A DNA stretch of 64,000 bases from Ptiloglossa arizonensis (taxonomy: Eukaryota; Arthropoda; Insecta; Hymenoptera; Colletidae): contig NW_027478539.1 of the NCBI RefSeq assembly GCF_051014685.1, forward strand, positions 930,001 to 994,000, written 5' to 3'. The position numbers were made by a program, and so were the translations under genes. Shown here piece by piece: positions 23,098 through 35,860 of this stretch (position 1 is the first letter of the stretch; every line of letters starts with the position of its first letter). The notes under the pieces are model-generated. The model had not been told where the DNA came from. It saw nothing but the letters and a program-made list of their open reading frames with translations, and ran no database searches.

Positions 23098-24497
23098 AGT
23101 TTCTCAAGCGTTTCTTACCTCCAAACTGCCATATCTCGCGAACGGATTGACCAATCCGCAAAATTTCTGTTGCATCTGAAAGTAGAAACTCGCCCGATTA
23201 CAACGGTATGCGTACTTTTCCCCTAGGCCGTTGTAGTTATACGTTTCGAGCATGAGAACTGCGAAAATTTTGGGTTTCCCAAGCGTTGCTTACCTCCAAA
23301 CTGCCATATCTCGCGAACGGATTGACCAATCCGCAAAATTTCTGTTTCATCTGAAAGTAGAAACTCGCCCGAGTACAACGGTATGCGTACTTTTCCCCTA
23401 GGCCGTTCTGGTTATTCGTTTCGAGCATCAGAACTGTGAAAATTTTGAGTTTCTCAACCGTTTCTTACCTCCAAACTGCCATATCTCGCGAACGGATTGA
23501 CCAATCCTCAAAATTTCTGTTGCATCTGAAAGTAGAAACTCGCCCGATTACAACGGTATGCGTACTTTTCCCCTAGTCCGTTCTAGTTATTCGTTTCGAG
23601 CATCAGAACTGCGAAAATTTTGAGTTTCTCAAGCGTTTCTTACCTCCAAACTGCCATATCTCGCGAACGGATTGACCAATCCGCAAAATTTCTGTTGCAT
23701 CTGAAAGTAGAAACTCGCCCGATTACAACGGTATGCGTACTTTTCCCCTAGTCCGTTCTAGTTATTCGTTTCGAGCATCAGAACTGCGAAAATTTTGAGT
23801 TTCTCAAGCGTTTCTTACCTCCAAACTGCCATATCTCGCGAACGGATTGACCAATCCGCAAAATTTCTGTTGCATCTGAAAGTAGAAACTCGCCCGATTA
23901 CAACGGTATGCGTACTTTTCCCCTAGTCCGTTCTAGTTATTCGTTTCGAGCATCAGAACTGCGAAAATTTTGAGTTTCTCAAGCGTTTCTTACCTCCAAA
24001 CTGCCATATCTCGCGAACGGATTGACCAATCCGCAAAATTTCTGTTGCATCTGAAAGTAGAAACTCGCCCGATTACAACGGTATGCGTACTTTTCCCCTA
24101 GGCCGTTCTAGTTATTCGTTTCGAGCATCAGAACTGCAAAAATGATGAGTTTCTCAAGCGTTTCTTACCTACAAACTGCCATATCTCGCGAACGGATTGA
24201 CCAATCCGCAAAATATCTGTTGCATCTGAAAGTAGAAAGTCGCCCGATTACAACGGTATGCGTACTTTTCCCCTAGACCGTTCTAGTTATGCTTGTCGAG
24301 CATCAGAACTGCAAAAATGTTGAGTTTCTCAAGCGTTTCTTTCCTCCAAACTGCCATATCTCGCGAACGGATTGACTAATCCGCAAAATTTCTGTTGCAT
24401 CTGACAGTAGAAACTCGCCCGATTACAACGGTATGCGTACTTTTCTCCTAGGCCGTTCTAGTTATTCGTTTCGAGCATCAGAACTGCGAAAATTTTG

Positions 24498-26246
24498 AGT
24501 TTTTCAAGCGTTTCTTACCTCCAAACTGCCATATGTCGCGAACGGATTGACCAATCCGCAAAGTTTCTGTTGCATCTGAAAGTAGAAACTCGCCCGATTA
24601 CAACGGTATGCGTACTTTTCCCCTACTCCGTTCTAGTTATTCGTTTCGAGCATCAGAACTGCGAAAATTTTGAGTTTCTCAAGCGTTTCTTACCTCCAAA
24701 CTGCCATATCTCGCGAACGGATTGACCAATCCGCAAAATTTCTGTTGCATCTGAAAGTAGAAACTCGCCCGATTACAACGGTATGCGTACTTTTCCCCTA
24801 GGCCGTTGTAGTTATTCGTTTCGAGCATGAGAACTGCGAAAATTTTGGGTTTCCCAAGCGTTGCTTACTTCCAAACTGCCATATCTCGCGAACGGTTTGA
24901 CCAATCCGCAAAATTTCTGCTGCATCTGAAAGTAGAAACTCGCCCGATTACAACGGTATGCGTACTTTTTCCCTAGGCCGTTCTGGTTATTCGTTTCGAG
25001 CATCAGAACTGTGAAAATTTTGAGTTTCTCAACCGTTTCTTACCTCCAAACTGCCATATCTCGCGAACGGATTGACCAATCCGCAAAATTTCTGTTGCAT
25101 CTGAAAGTAGAAACTCGCCCGATTACAACGGTATGCGTACTTTTCCCCTTGTCCGTTCTAGTTATTCGTTTCGAGCATCAGAACTGTGAAAATTTTGAGT
25201 TTCTCAAGCGTTTCTTACCTCCAAACTGCCATATCTCGCGAACGGATTGACCAATCCGCAAAATTTCTGTTGCATCTGAAAGTAGAAACTCGCCCGATTA
25301 CAACGGTAGGCGTACTTTTCCCCTAGGCCGTTGTAGTTATTCGTTTCGAGCATGAGAACTTCGAAAATTTTGTGTTTCTCAAGCGTTGCTTACCTCCAAA
25401 CTGCCATATCTCGCGAACGGATTGACCGATCCGCAAAATTCCTTTTGCATCTGAAAGTAGAAACTCGCCCGATTACAACGGTATGCGTACTTTTCTCCTA
25501 GGCCGTTGTAGTTATACGTTTCGAGCATGAGAACTGCGAAAATTTTGGGTTTCCCAAGCGTTGCTTACCTCCAAACTGCCATATCTCGCGAACGGATTGA
25601 CCAATCCGCAAAATTTCTGTTGCATCTGAAAGTAGAAACTCGCCCGAGTACAACGGTATGCGTACTTTTCCCCTAGGCCGTTCTGGTTATTCGTTTCAAG
25701 CATCAGAACTGTGAAAATTTTGAGTTTCTCAACCGTTTCTTACCTCCAAACTGCCATATCTCGCGAACGGATTGACCAATCCTCAAAATTTCTGTTGCAT
25801 CTGAAAGTAGAAACTCGCCCGATTACAACGGTATGCGTACTTTTCCCCTAGTCCGTTCTAGTTATACGTTTCGAGCATCAGAACTGCGAAAATTTTGAGT
25901 TTCTCAAGCGTTTCTTACCTCCAAACTGCCATATCTCGCGAACGGATTGACCAATCCGCAAAATTTCTGTTGCATCTGAAAGTAGAAACTCGCCCGATTA
26001 CAACGGTATGCGTACTTTTCCCCTAGGCCGTTCTAGTTATTCGTTTCGAGCATCAGAACTGCAAAAATGTTGAGTTTCTCAAGCGTTTCTTACCTACAAA
26101 CTGCCATATCTCGCGAACGGATTGACCAATCCGCAAAATTTCTGTTGCATCTGAAAGTAGAAAGTCGCCGATTACAACGGTATGCGTACTTTCCCCCTAA
26201 ACCGTTCTAGTTATGCTTGTCGAGCATCAGAACTGCGAAAATTTTG
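24498..26246 (+). repeat. 11-monomer HOR, copy 1 (10 monomers R to L)
   Basis: Order R-S-U-V-W-X-O-P-K-L. It matches 29397-31146 and 39182-40931. The preceding monomer (24323) is a T4 copy rather than the T5 that begins the other units. The L monomer at 26073 is 174 bases long because gaaagtcgccc has lost one c near 26168. Rare markers shared by all three copies include ggtaggcg, catgagaacttcg, gtgtttctcaagcg, attccttttgc and ttcaagcatc. Confidence 0.85.
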
Positions 26247-28171
26247 AGATTCTCAAGCGTTTCTTACCTCCAAACTGCCATATCTCGCGAACGGATTGAC
26301 TAATCCGCAAAATTTCTGTTGCATCTGACAGTAGAAACTCGCCCGATTAGAACGGTATGCGTACTTTTCTCCTAGGCCGTTCTAGTTATTCGTTTCGAGC
26401 ATCAGAACTGCGAAAATTTTGAGTTTCTCAAGCGTTTCTTACCTCCAAACTGCCATATCTCGCGAACGGATTGACCAATCCGCAAAGTTTCTGTTGCATC
26501 TGAAAGTAGAAACTCGCCCGATTACAACGGTATGCGTACTTTTCCCCTACTCCGTTCTAGTTATTCGTTTCGAGCATCAGAACTGTGAAAATTTTGAGTT
26601 TCTCAACCGTTTCTTACCTCCAAACTGCCATATCTCGCGAACGGATTGACCAATCCTCAAAATTTCTGTTGCATCTGAAAGTAGAAACTCGCCCGATTAC
26701 AACGGTATGCGTACTTTTCCCCTAGTCCGTTCTAGTTATTCGTTTCGAGCATCAGAACTGCGAAAATTATGAGTTTCTCAAGCGTTTCTTACCTCCAAAC
26801 TGCCATATCTCGCGAACGGATTGACCAATCCGCAAAATTTCTGTTGCATCTGAAAGTAGAAACTCGCCCGATTACAACGGTATGCGTACTTTTCCCCTAG
26901 GCCGTTGTAGTTATACGTTTCGAGCATGAGAACTGCGAAAATTTTGGGTTTCCCAAGCGTTGCTTACCTCCAAACTGCCATATCTCGCGAACGGATAGAC
27001 CAATCCGCAAAATTTCTGTTTCATCTGAAAGTAGAAACTCGCCCGAGTACAACGGTATGCGTACTTTTCCCCTAGGCCGTTCTGGTTATTCGTTTCGAGC
27101 ATCAGAACTGCGAAAATTTTGAGTTTCTCAAGCGTTTCTTACCTCCAAACTGCCATATCTCGCGACCGGATTGACCGATCCACAAAATTTCTGTTGCATC
27201 TGAAAGTAGAAACTCGCCCGATTACAACGGTATGCGTACTTTTCCCCTAGGCCGTTGTAGTTATACGTTTCGAGCATGAGAACTGCGAAAATTTTGGGTT
27301 TCCCAAGCGTTGCTTACCTCCAAACTGCCATATCTCGCGAACGGATTGACCAATCCGCAAAATTTCTGTTTCATCTGAAAGTAGAAACTCGCCCGAGTAC
27401 AACGTTATGCGTACTTTTCCCCTAGGCCGTTCTGGTTATTCGTTTCGAGCATCAGAACTGTGAAAATTTTGAGTTTCTCAACCGTTTCTTACCTCCAAAC
27501 TGCCATATCTCGCGAACGGATTGACCAATCCTCAAAATTTCTGTTGCATCTGAAAGTAGAAACTCGCCCGATTACAACGGTATGCGTACTTTTCCCCTAG
27601 GCCGTTCTGGTTATTCGTTTCGAGCATCAGAACTGTGAAAATTTTGAGTTTCTCAACCGTTTCTTACCTCCAAACTGCCATATCTCGCGAACGGATTGAC
27701 CAATCCTCAAAATTTCTGTTGCATCTGAAAGTAGAAACTCGCCCGATTACAACGGTATGCGTACTTTTCCCCTAGTCCGTTCTAGTTATTCGTTTCGAGC
27801 ATCAGAACTGCGAAAATTTTGAGTTTCTCAAGCGTTGCTTACCTCCAAACTGCCATATCTCGCGCACGGATTGACCAATCCGCAAAATTTCTGTTGCATC
27901 TGAAAGTAGAAACTCGCCCGATTACAACGGTATGCTTACTTATCCCCTAGGCCGTTCTGGTTATTCGTTTTGAGCATCAGAACTGTGAAAATTTTGAGTT
28001 TCTCAACCGTTTCTTACCTCCAAACTACCATATCTCGCGAACGGATTGACCAATCCGCAAAATTTCTGTTGCATCTGAAAGTAGAAACTCGCCCGATTAC
28101 AACGGTATGCGTACTTTTCCCCTAGTCCGTTCTAGTTATTCGTTTCGAGCATCAGAACTGCGAAAATTTTG

Positions 28172-29221
28172 AGTTTCTCAAGCGTTTCTTACCTCCAAAC
28201 TGCCATATCTCGCGAACGGATTGACCAATCCGCAAAATTTCTGTTGCATCTGAAAGTAGAAACTCGCCCGATTACAACGGTATGCGTACTTTTCCCCTAG
28301 GCCGTTCTAGTTATTCGTTTCGAGCATCAGAACTGCAAAAATGATGAGTTTCTCAAGCGTTTCTTACCTACAAACTGCCATATCTCGCGAACGGATTGAC
28401 CAATCCGCAAAATTTCTGTTGTATCTGAAAGTAGAAAGTCGCCCGATTACAACGGTATGCGTACTTTTCCCCTAGACCGTTCTAGTTATGCTTGTCGAGC
28501 ATCAGAACTGCGAAAATTTTGAGTTTCTCAAGCGTTTCTTTCCTCCAAACTGCCATATCTCGCGAACGGATTGACTAATCCGCAAAATTTCTGTTGCATC
28601 TGACAGTAGAAACTCGCCCGATTACAACGGTATGCGTACTTTTCTCCTAGGCCGTTCTAGTTATTCGTTTCGAGCATCAGAACTGCGAAAATTTTGAGTT
28701 TCTCAAGCGTTTCTTACCTCCAAACTGCCATATCTCGCGACCGGATTGACCAATCCACAAAATTTCTGTTGCATCTGAAAGTAGAAACTCGCCCGATTAC
28801 AACGGTATGCGTACTTTTCTCCTAGGCCGTTGTAGTTATACGTTTCGAGCATGAGAACTGCGAAAATTTTGAGTTTCTCAAGCGTTTCTTACCTCCAAAC
28901 TCTAATATCTCGCGAACGGATTGACCAATCCGCAAAATTTCTGTTGCATCTGAAAGTAGAAACTCGCCCGATTACAACGGTATGCGTACTTTTCCCCTAG
29001 GCCGTTCTAGTTATTCGTTTCGAGCATCAGAACTGCAAAAATGTTGAGTTTCTCAAGCGTTTCTTACCTACAAACTGCCATATCTCGCGAACGGATTGAC
29101 CAATCCGCAAAATTTCTGTTGCATCTGAAAGTAGAAAGTCGCCCGATTACAACGGTATGCGTACTTTTCCCCTAGACCGTTCTAGTTATGCTTGTCGAGC
29201 ATCAGAACTGCGAAAATTTTG
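28172..29221 (+). repeat. Flank of copy 2: K-L-T4-N-K-L block (6 monomers)
   Basis: Leads into the 11-monomer HOR at 29222. Its K monomer ends aaaaatgatg and its second K monomer (28872) has the rare actctaatatc in place of actgccatatc. The same ordered block precedes copy 3 at 37608-39006, where two extra monomers (O-P, 38308-38657) separate N from the actctaatatc K. The duplicated tract thus extends over at least 3.1 kb with a 350-base presence/absence difference. Confidence 0.83.
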
Positions 29222-31146
29222 AGTTTCTCAAGCGTTTCTTACCTCCAAACTGCCATATCTCGCGAACGGATTGACTAATCCGCAAAATTTCTGTTGCATC
29301 TGACAGTAGAAACTCGCCCGATTAGAACGGTATGCGTACTTTTCTCCTAGGCCGTTCTAGTTATTCGTTTCGAGCATCAGAACTGCGAAAATTTTGAGTT
29401 TCTCAAGCGTTTCTTACCTCCAAACTGCCATATCTCGCGAACGGATTGACCAATCCGCAAAGTTTCTGTTGCATCTGAAAGTAGAAACTCGCCCGATTAC
29501 AACGGTATGCGTACTTTTCCCCTACTCCGTTCTAGTTATTCGTTTCGAGCATCAGAACTGCGAAAATTTTGAGTTTCTCAAGCGTTTCTTACCTCCAAAC
29601 TGCCATATCTCGCGAACGGATTGACCAATCCGCAAAATTTCTGTTGCATCTGAAAGTAGAAACTCGCCCGATTACAACGGTATGCGTACTTTTCACCTAG
29701 GCCGTTGTAGTTATTCGTTTCGAGCATGAGAACTGCGAAAATTTTGGGTTTCCCAAGCGTTGCTTACTTCCAAACTGCCATATCTCGCGAACGGTTTGAC
29801 CAATCCGCAAAATTTCTGTTGCATCTGAAAGTAGAAACTCGCCCGATTACAACGGTATGCGTACTTTTTCCCTAGGCCGTTCTGGTTATTCGTTTCGAGC
29901 ATCAGAACTGTGAAAATTTTGAGTTTCTCAACCGTTTCTTACCTCCAAACTGCCATATCTCGCGAACGGATTGACCAATCCGCAAAATTTCTGTTGCATC
30001 TGAAAGTAGAAACTCGCCCGATTACAACGGTATGCGTACTCTTCCCCTTGTCCGTTCTAGTTATTCGTTTCGAGCATCAGAACTGTGAAAATTTTGAGTT
30101 TCTCAAGCGTTTCTTACCTCCAAACTGCCATATCTCGCGAACGGATTGACCAATCCGCAAAATTTCTGTTGCATCTGAAAGTAGAAACTCGCCCGATTAC
30201 AACGGTAGGCGTACTTTTCCCCTAGGCCGTTGTAGTTATTCGTTTCGAGCATGAGAACTTCGAAAATTTTGTGTTTCTCAAGCGTTGCTTACCTCCAAAC
30301 TGCCATATCTCGCGAACGGATTGACCGATCCGCAAAATTCCTTTTGCATCTGAAAGTAGAAACTCGCCCGATTACAACGGTATGCGTACTTTTCTCCTAG
30401 GCCGTTGTAGTTATACGTTTCGAGCATGAGAACTGCGAAAATTTTGGGTTTCCCAAGCGTTGCTTACCTCCAAACTGCCATATCTCGCGAACGGATTGAC
30501 CAATCCGCAAAATTTCTGTTGCATCTGAAAGTAGAAACTCGCCCGAGTACAACGGTATGCGTACTTTTCCCCTAGGCCGTTCTGGTTATTCGTTTCAAGC
30601 ATCAGAACTGTGAAAATTTTGAGTTTCTCAACCGTTTCTTACCTCCAAACTGCCATATCTCGCGAACGGATTGACCAATCCTCAAAATTTCTGTTGCATC
30701 TGAAAGTAGAAACTCGCCCGATTACAACGGTATGCGTACTTTTCCCCTAGTCCGTTCTAGTTATTCGTTTCGAGCATCAGAACTGCGAAAATTTTGAGTT
30801 TCTCAAGCGTTTCTTACCTCCAAACTGCCATATCTCACGAACGGATTGACCAATCCGCAAAATTTCTGTTGCATCTGAAAGTAGAAACTCGCCCGATTAC
30901 AACGGTATGCGTACTTTTCCCCTAGGCCGTTCTAGTTATTCGTTTCGAGCATCAGAACTGCAAAAATGTTGAGTTTCTCAAGCGTTTCTTACCTACAAAC
31001 TGCCATATCTCGCGAACGGATTGACCAATCCGCAAAATTTCTGTTGCATCTGAAAGTAGAAAGTCGCCCGATTACAACGGTATGCGTACTTTTCCCCTAG
31101 ACCGTTCTAGTTATGCTTGTCGAGCATCAGAACTGCGAAAATTTTG
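29222..31146 (+). repeat. 11-monomer HOR, copy 2 (1,925 bp)
   Basis: Order T5-R-S-U-V-W-X-O-P-K-L. T5 has gactaatcc, gacag and gattagaacgg. Exactly eleven 175-base units. Private changes are ttcacctagg at about 29694 (shared with the S copies at 33772 and 41282), actcttccc at about 30039 and atctcacgaa at about 30835. The unit is followed at 31147 by T5' (agattctcaag), as the copy at 39007 is followed at 40932. Confidence 0.87.
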
Positions 31147-31496
31147 AGATTCTCAAGCGTTTCTTACCTCCAAACTGCCATATCTCGCGAACGGATTGTC
31201 TAATCCGCAAAATTTCTGTTGCATCTGACAGTAGAAACTCGCCCGATTAGAACGGTATGCGTACTTTTCTCCTAGGCCGTTCTAGTTATTCGTTTCGAGC
31301 ATCAGAACTGCGAAAATTTTGAGTTTCTCAAGCGTTTCTTACCTCCAAACTGCCATATCTCGCGAACGGATTGACCAATCCGCAAAGTTTCTGTTGCATC
31401 TGAAAGTAGAAACTCGCCCGATTACAACGGTAGGCGTACTTTTCCCCTAGACCGTTCTAGTTATGCTTGTCGAGCATCAGAACTGTGAAAATTTTG

Positions 31497-32546
31497 AGTT
31501 TCTCAACCGTTTCTTACCTCCAAACTGCCATATCTCGCGAACGGATTGACCAATCCGCAAAATTTCTGTTGCATCTGAAAGTAGAAAGTCGCCCGATTGC
31601 AACGGTATGCGTACATTTCCCCTAGACCGTTCTAGTTATGCTTGTCGAGCATCAGAACTGCGATAATTTTCAGTTTCTCAAGCGTTTCTTACCTCCAAAC
31701 TGCCATATCTCGCGAACGGATTGACTAATCCGCAAAATTTCTGTTGCATCTGAAAGTAGAAACTGGCCCGATTACAACGGTATGCGTACTTTTCCCCTAG
31801 GCCGTTGTAGTTATTCGTTTCGAGCATCAGAACTGCAAAAATGTTGAGTTTCTCAAGCGTTGCTTACATCCAAACTGCCATATCTCGCGAACGGATTGAC
31901 CAATCCGCAAAATTTCTGTTTCATCTGAAAGTAGAAACTCGCCCGAGTACAACGGTATGCGTACTTTTCCCCTAGGCCGTTCTGGTTATTCGTTTCGAGC
32001 ATCAGAACTGTGAAAATTTTGAGTTTCTCAACCGTTTCTTACCTCCAAACTGCCATATCTCGCGAACGGATTGACCAATCCTCAAAATTTCTGTTGCATC
32101 TGAAAGTAGAAACTCGCCCGATTACAACGGTATGCGTACTTTTCCCCTAGTCCGTTCTAGTTATTCGTTTCGAGCATCAGAACTGCGAAAATTTTGAGTT
32201 TCTCAAGCGTTTCTTACCTCCAAACTGCCATATCTCGCGAACGGATTGACCAATCCGCAAAATTTCTGTTGCATCTGAAAGTAGAAACTCGCCCGATTAC
32301 AACGGTATGCGTACTTTTCCCCTAGGCCGTTGTAGTTATACGTTTCGAGCATGAGAACTGCGAAAATTTTGGGATTCCCAAGCGTTGCTTACCTCCAAAC
32401 TGCCATATCTCGCGAACGGATAGACCAATCCGCAAAATTTCTGTTTCATCTGAAAGTAGAAACTCGCCCGAGTACAACGGTATGCGTACTTTTCCCCTAG
32501 GCCGTTCTGGTTATTCGTTTCGAGCATCAGAACTGTGAAAATTTTG
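31497..32546 (+). repeat. 6-monomer block Y-Z-O-P-Q-O, copy 1
   Basis: Y has gaaagtcgcccgattgc, tacatttcccc and gataattttc. Z has actggcccg, gactaatcc and gcaaaaatgttg. Then follow O (gcgttgctt with ctgtttcatctg), P (cctcaaaat), Q with gttgtag-ttatacg, and O with cggatagacc. The block recurs at 34297 and 35861. Private change: ttacatcc near 31865. Confidence 0.83.
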
Positions 32547-34296
32547 AGTTTCTCAACCGTTTCTTACCTCCAAACTGCCATATCTCGCGAACGGATTGAC
32601 CAATCCGCAAAATTTCTGTTGCATCTGAAAGTAGAAACTCGCCCGATTACAACGGTATGCGTACTTTTCCCCTAGGCCGTTGTAGTTATTCGTTTCGAGC
32701 ATGAGAACTGCGAAAATTTTGGGTTTCTCAAGCGTTGCTTACCTCCAAACTGCCATATCTCGCGAACGGATTGACCAATCCGCAAAATTTCTGTTGCATC
32801 TGAAAGTAGAAACTCGCCCGATTACAACGGTATGCTTACTTATCCCCTAGGCCGTTCTGGTTATTCGTTTCGAGCATCAGAACTGTGAAAATTTTGAGTT
32901 TCTCAACCGTTTCTTACCGCCAAACTACCATATCTCGCGAACGGATTGACCAATCCGCAAAATTTCTGTTGCATCTGAAAGTAGAAACTCGCCCGATTAC
33001 AACGGTATGCGTACTTTTCCCCTAGTCCGTTCTAGTTATTCGTTTCGAGCATCAGAACTGCGAAAATTTTGAGTTTCTCAAGCGTTTCTTACCTCCAAAC
33101 TGCCATATCTCGCGAACGGATTGACCAATCCGCAAAATTTCTGTTGCATCTGAAAGTAGAAACTCGCCCGATTACAACGGTATGCGTACTTTTCCCCTAG
33201 GCCGTTCTAGTTATTCGTTTCGAGCATCAGAACTGCAAAAATGTTGAGTTTCTCAAGCGTTTCTTACCTACAAACTGCCATATCTCGCGAACGGATTGAC
33301 CAATCCGCAAAATTTCTGTTGCATCTGAAAGTAGAAAGTCGCCCGATTACAACGGTATGCGTACTTTTCCCCTAGTGCGTTCTAGTTATGCTTGTCGAGC
33401 ATCAGAACTGCGAAAATTTTGAGATTCTCAAGCGTTTCTTACCTCCAAACTGCCATATCTCGCGAACGGATTGACTAATCCGCAAAATTTCTGTTGCATC
33501 TGACAGTAGAAACTCGCCCGATTAGAACGGTATGCGTACTTTTCTCCTAGGCCGTTCTAGTTATTCGTTTCGAGCATCAGAACTGCGAAAATTTTGAGTT
33601 TCTCAAGCGTTTCTTACCTCCAAACTGCCATATCTCGCGAACGGATTGACCAATCCGCAAAGTTTCTGTTGCATCTGAAAGTAGAAACTCGCCCGATTAC
33701 AACGGTATGCGTACTTTTCCCCTACTCCGTTCTAGTTATTCGTTTCGAGCATCAGAACTGCGAAAATTTTGAGTTTCTCAAGCGTTTCTTACCTCCAAAC
33801 TGCCATATCTCGCGAACGGATTGACCAATCCGCAAAATTTCTGTTGCATCTGAAAGTAGAAACTCGCCCGATTACAACGGTATGCGTACTTTTCACCTAG
33901 GCCGTTGTAGTTATTCGTTTCGAACATGAGAACTGCGAAAATTTTGGGTTTCCCAAGCGTTGCTTACTTCCAAACTGCCATATCTCGCGAACGGTTTGAC
34001 CAATCCGCAAAATTTCTGTTGCATCTGAAAGTAGAAACTCGCCCGATTACAACGGTATGCGTACTTTTTCCCTAGGCCGTTCTGGTTATTCGTTTCGAGC
34101 ATCAGAACTGTGAAAATTTTGAGTTTCTCAAACGTTTCTTACCTCCAAACTGCCATATCTCGCGAACGGATTGACCAATCCGCAAAATTTCTGTTGCATC
34201 TGAAAGTAGAAACTCGCCCGATTACAACGGTATGCGTACTTTTCCCCTTGTCCGTTCTAGTTATTCGTTTCGAGCATCAGAACTGTGAAAATTTTG

Positions 34297-35345
34297 AGTT
34301 TCTCAAGCGTTTCTTACCTCCAAACTGCCATATCTCGCGAACGGATCGACCAATCCGCAAAATTTCTGTTGCATCTGAAAGTAGAAAGTCGCCCGATTAC
34401 AACGGTATGCGTACATTTCCCCTAGACCGTTCTAGTTATGCTTGTCGAGCATCAGAACTGCGATAATTTTCAGTTTCTCAAGCGTTTCTTACCTCCAAAC
34501 TGCCATATCTCGCGAACGGATTGACTAATCCGCAAAATTTCTGTTGCATCTGAAAGTAGAAACTGGCCCGATTACAACGGTATGCGTACTTTTCCCCTAG
34601 GCCGTTGTAGTTATTCGTTTCGAGCATCAGAACTGCAAAAATGTTGAGTTTCTCAAGCGTTGCTTACCTCCAAACTGCCATATCTCGCGAACGGATTGAC
34701 CAATCCGCAAAATTTCTGTTTCATCTGAAAGTAGAAACTCGCCCGAGTACAACGGTATGCGTACTTTTCCCCTAGGCCGTTCTGGTTATTCGTTTCGAGC
34801 ATCAGAACTGTGAAAATTTGGGTTTCTCAACCGTTTCTTACCTCCAAACTGCCATATCTCGCGAACGGATTGACCAATCCTCAAAATTTCTGTTGCATCT
34901 GAAAGTAGAAACTCGCCCGATTACAACGGTATGCGTACTTTTCCCCTAGTCCGTTCTAGTTATTCGTTTCGAGCATCAGAACTGCGAAAAATTTTGAGTT
35001 TCTCAAGCGTTTCTTACTCCAAACTGCCATATCTCGCGAACGGATTGACCAATCCGCAAAATTTCTGTTGCATCTGAAAGTAGAAACTCGCCCGATTACA
35101 TCGGTATGCGTACATTTCCCCTAGGCCGTTGTAGTTATACGTTTCGAGCATGAGAACTGCGAAAATTTTGGGTTTCCCAAGCGTTGCTTACCTCCAACTG
35201 CCATATCTCGCGAACGGATAGACCAATCCGCAAAATTTCTGTTTCATCTGAAAGTAGAAACTCGCCCGAGTACAACGGTATGCGTACTTTTCCCCTAGGC
35301 CGTTCTGGTTATTCGTTTCGAGCATCAGAACTGTGAAAATTTTTG
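34297..35345 (+). repeat. 6-monomer block Y-Z-O-P-Q-O, copy 2 (indel-rich)
   Basis: Same order as 31497-32546 but total length 1,049 because of scattered small indels: aaatttggg at about 34818, an extra a in gcgaaaaatttt at about 34987, ttactcc at about 35015, cctccaactg at about 35194, and an extra t in gaaaattttt at about 35341. It also carries tacatcgg and tacatttcccc near 35100. The Y head differs from copy 1 (cggatcgacc, gattac). Confidence 0.8.
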
Positions 35346-35510
35346 GGTTTCCCAAGCGTTGCTTACTTCCATCTCGCGAACGGTTTGACCAATCCGCAAA
35401 ATTTCTGTTGCATCTGAAAGTAGAAACTCGCCCGATTACAACGGTATGCGTACTTTTTCCCTAGGCCGTTCTGGTTATTCGTTTCGAGCATCAGAACTGT
35501 GAAAATTTTG
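35346..35510 (+). repeat. Shortened U-type monomer, 165 bp (10-bp deletion)
   Basis: The only monomer in the window with an indel larger than one base. The sequence reads acttccatctcgcg where U copies at 24848, 29747, 33947, 39532 and 41457 have acttcc followed by the usual aaactgccatatctcgcg, so ten bases are missing at about 35371. The deletion lies beside the conserved TCGCGA palindrome and leaves it intact. The remaining U markers (tttccc, cggtttgacc, tttttccctagg) are present. Confidence 0.88.
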
Positions 35511-35860
35511 AGTTTCTCAAACGTTTCTTACCTCCAAACTGCCATATCTCGCGAACGGATTGACCAATCCGCAAAATTTCTGTTGCATCTGAAAGTAGAA
35601 ACTCGCCCGATTACAACGGTATGCGTACTTTTCCCCTTGTCCGTTCTAGTTATTCGTTTCGAGCATCAGAACTGTGAAAATTTTGAGTTTCTCAAGCGTT
35701 TCTTACCTCCAAACTGCCATATCTCGCGAACGGATCGACCAATCCGCAAAATTTCTGTTGCATCTGAAAGTAGAAAGTCGCCCGATTACAACGGTATGCG
35801 TACTTTTCCCCTAGACCGTTCTAGTTATGCTTGTCGAGCATCAGAACTGTGAAAATTTTG

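Larger units (their letters stand above)
14698..24322 (+). repeat. Domain B: subarray of K/L/T4/N/O/P monomer types
   Basis: New types dominate here. K ends gcaaaaatgttg. L has ttacctac and gaaagtcgccc. T4 has tttcctcc, gacag and ttctcctagg. N has cgcgaccgg and ccacaaaa. O has tttccc, ctgtttcatctg and cgcccgagta. P has aaccg and cctcaaaat with ctagtccg. The core order is L-T4-N-O-P. Domain-A types persist only as occasional B and I copies (aaattgcc, aaacggcc). The last part (23448-24147) is a run of nearly plain monomers with ctagtccg. Boundaries are set by the change of dominant types and are approximate. Confidence 0.8.

Noticed and set aside
34110..34466. Longest open reading frame (118 codons, plus strand), with a near-identical one at 35499-35852
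   Set aside because: It spans two satellite monomers and exists only because a stop codon is lost in V' copies. Related 60-118-codon frames recur wherever the same variants occur, on both strands. No start context, domain or codon bias is seen.
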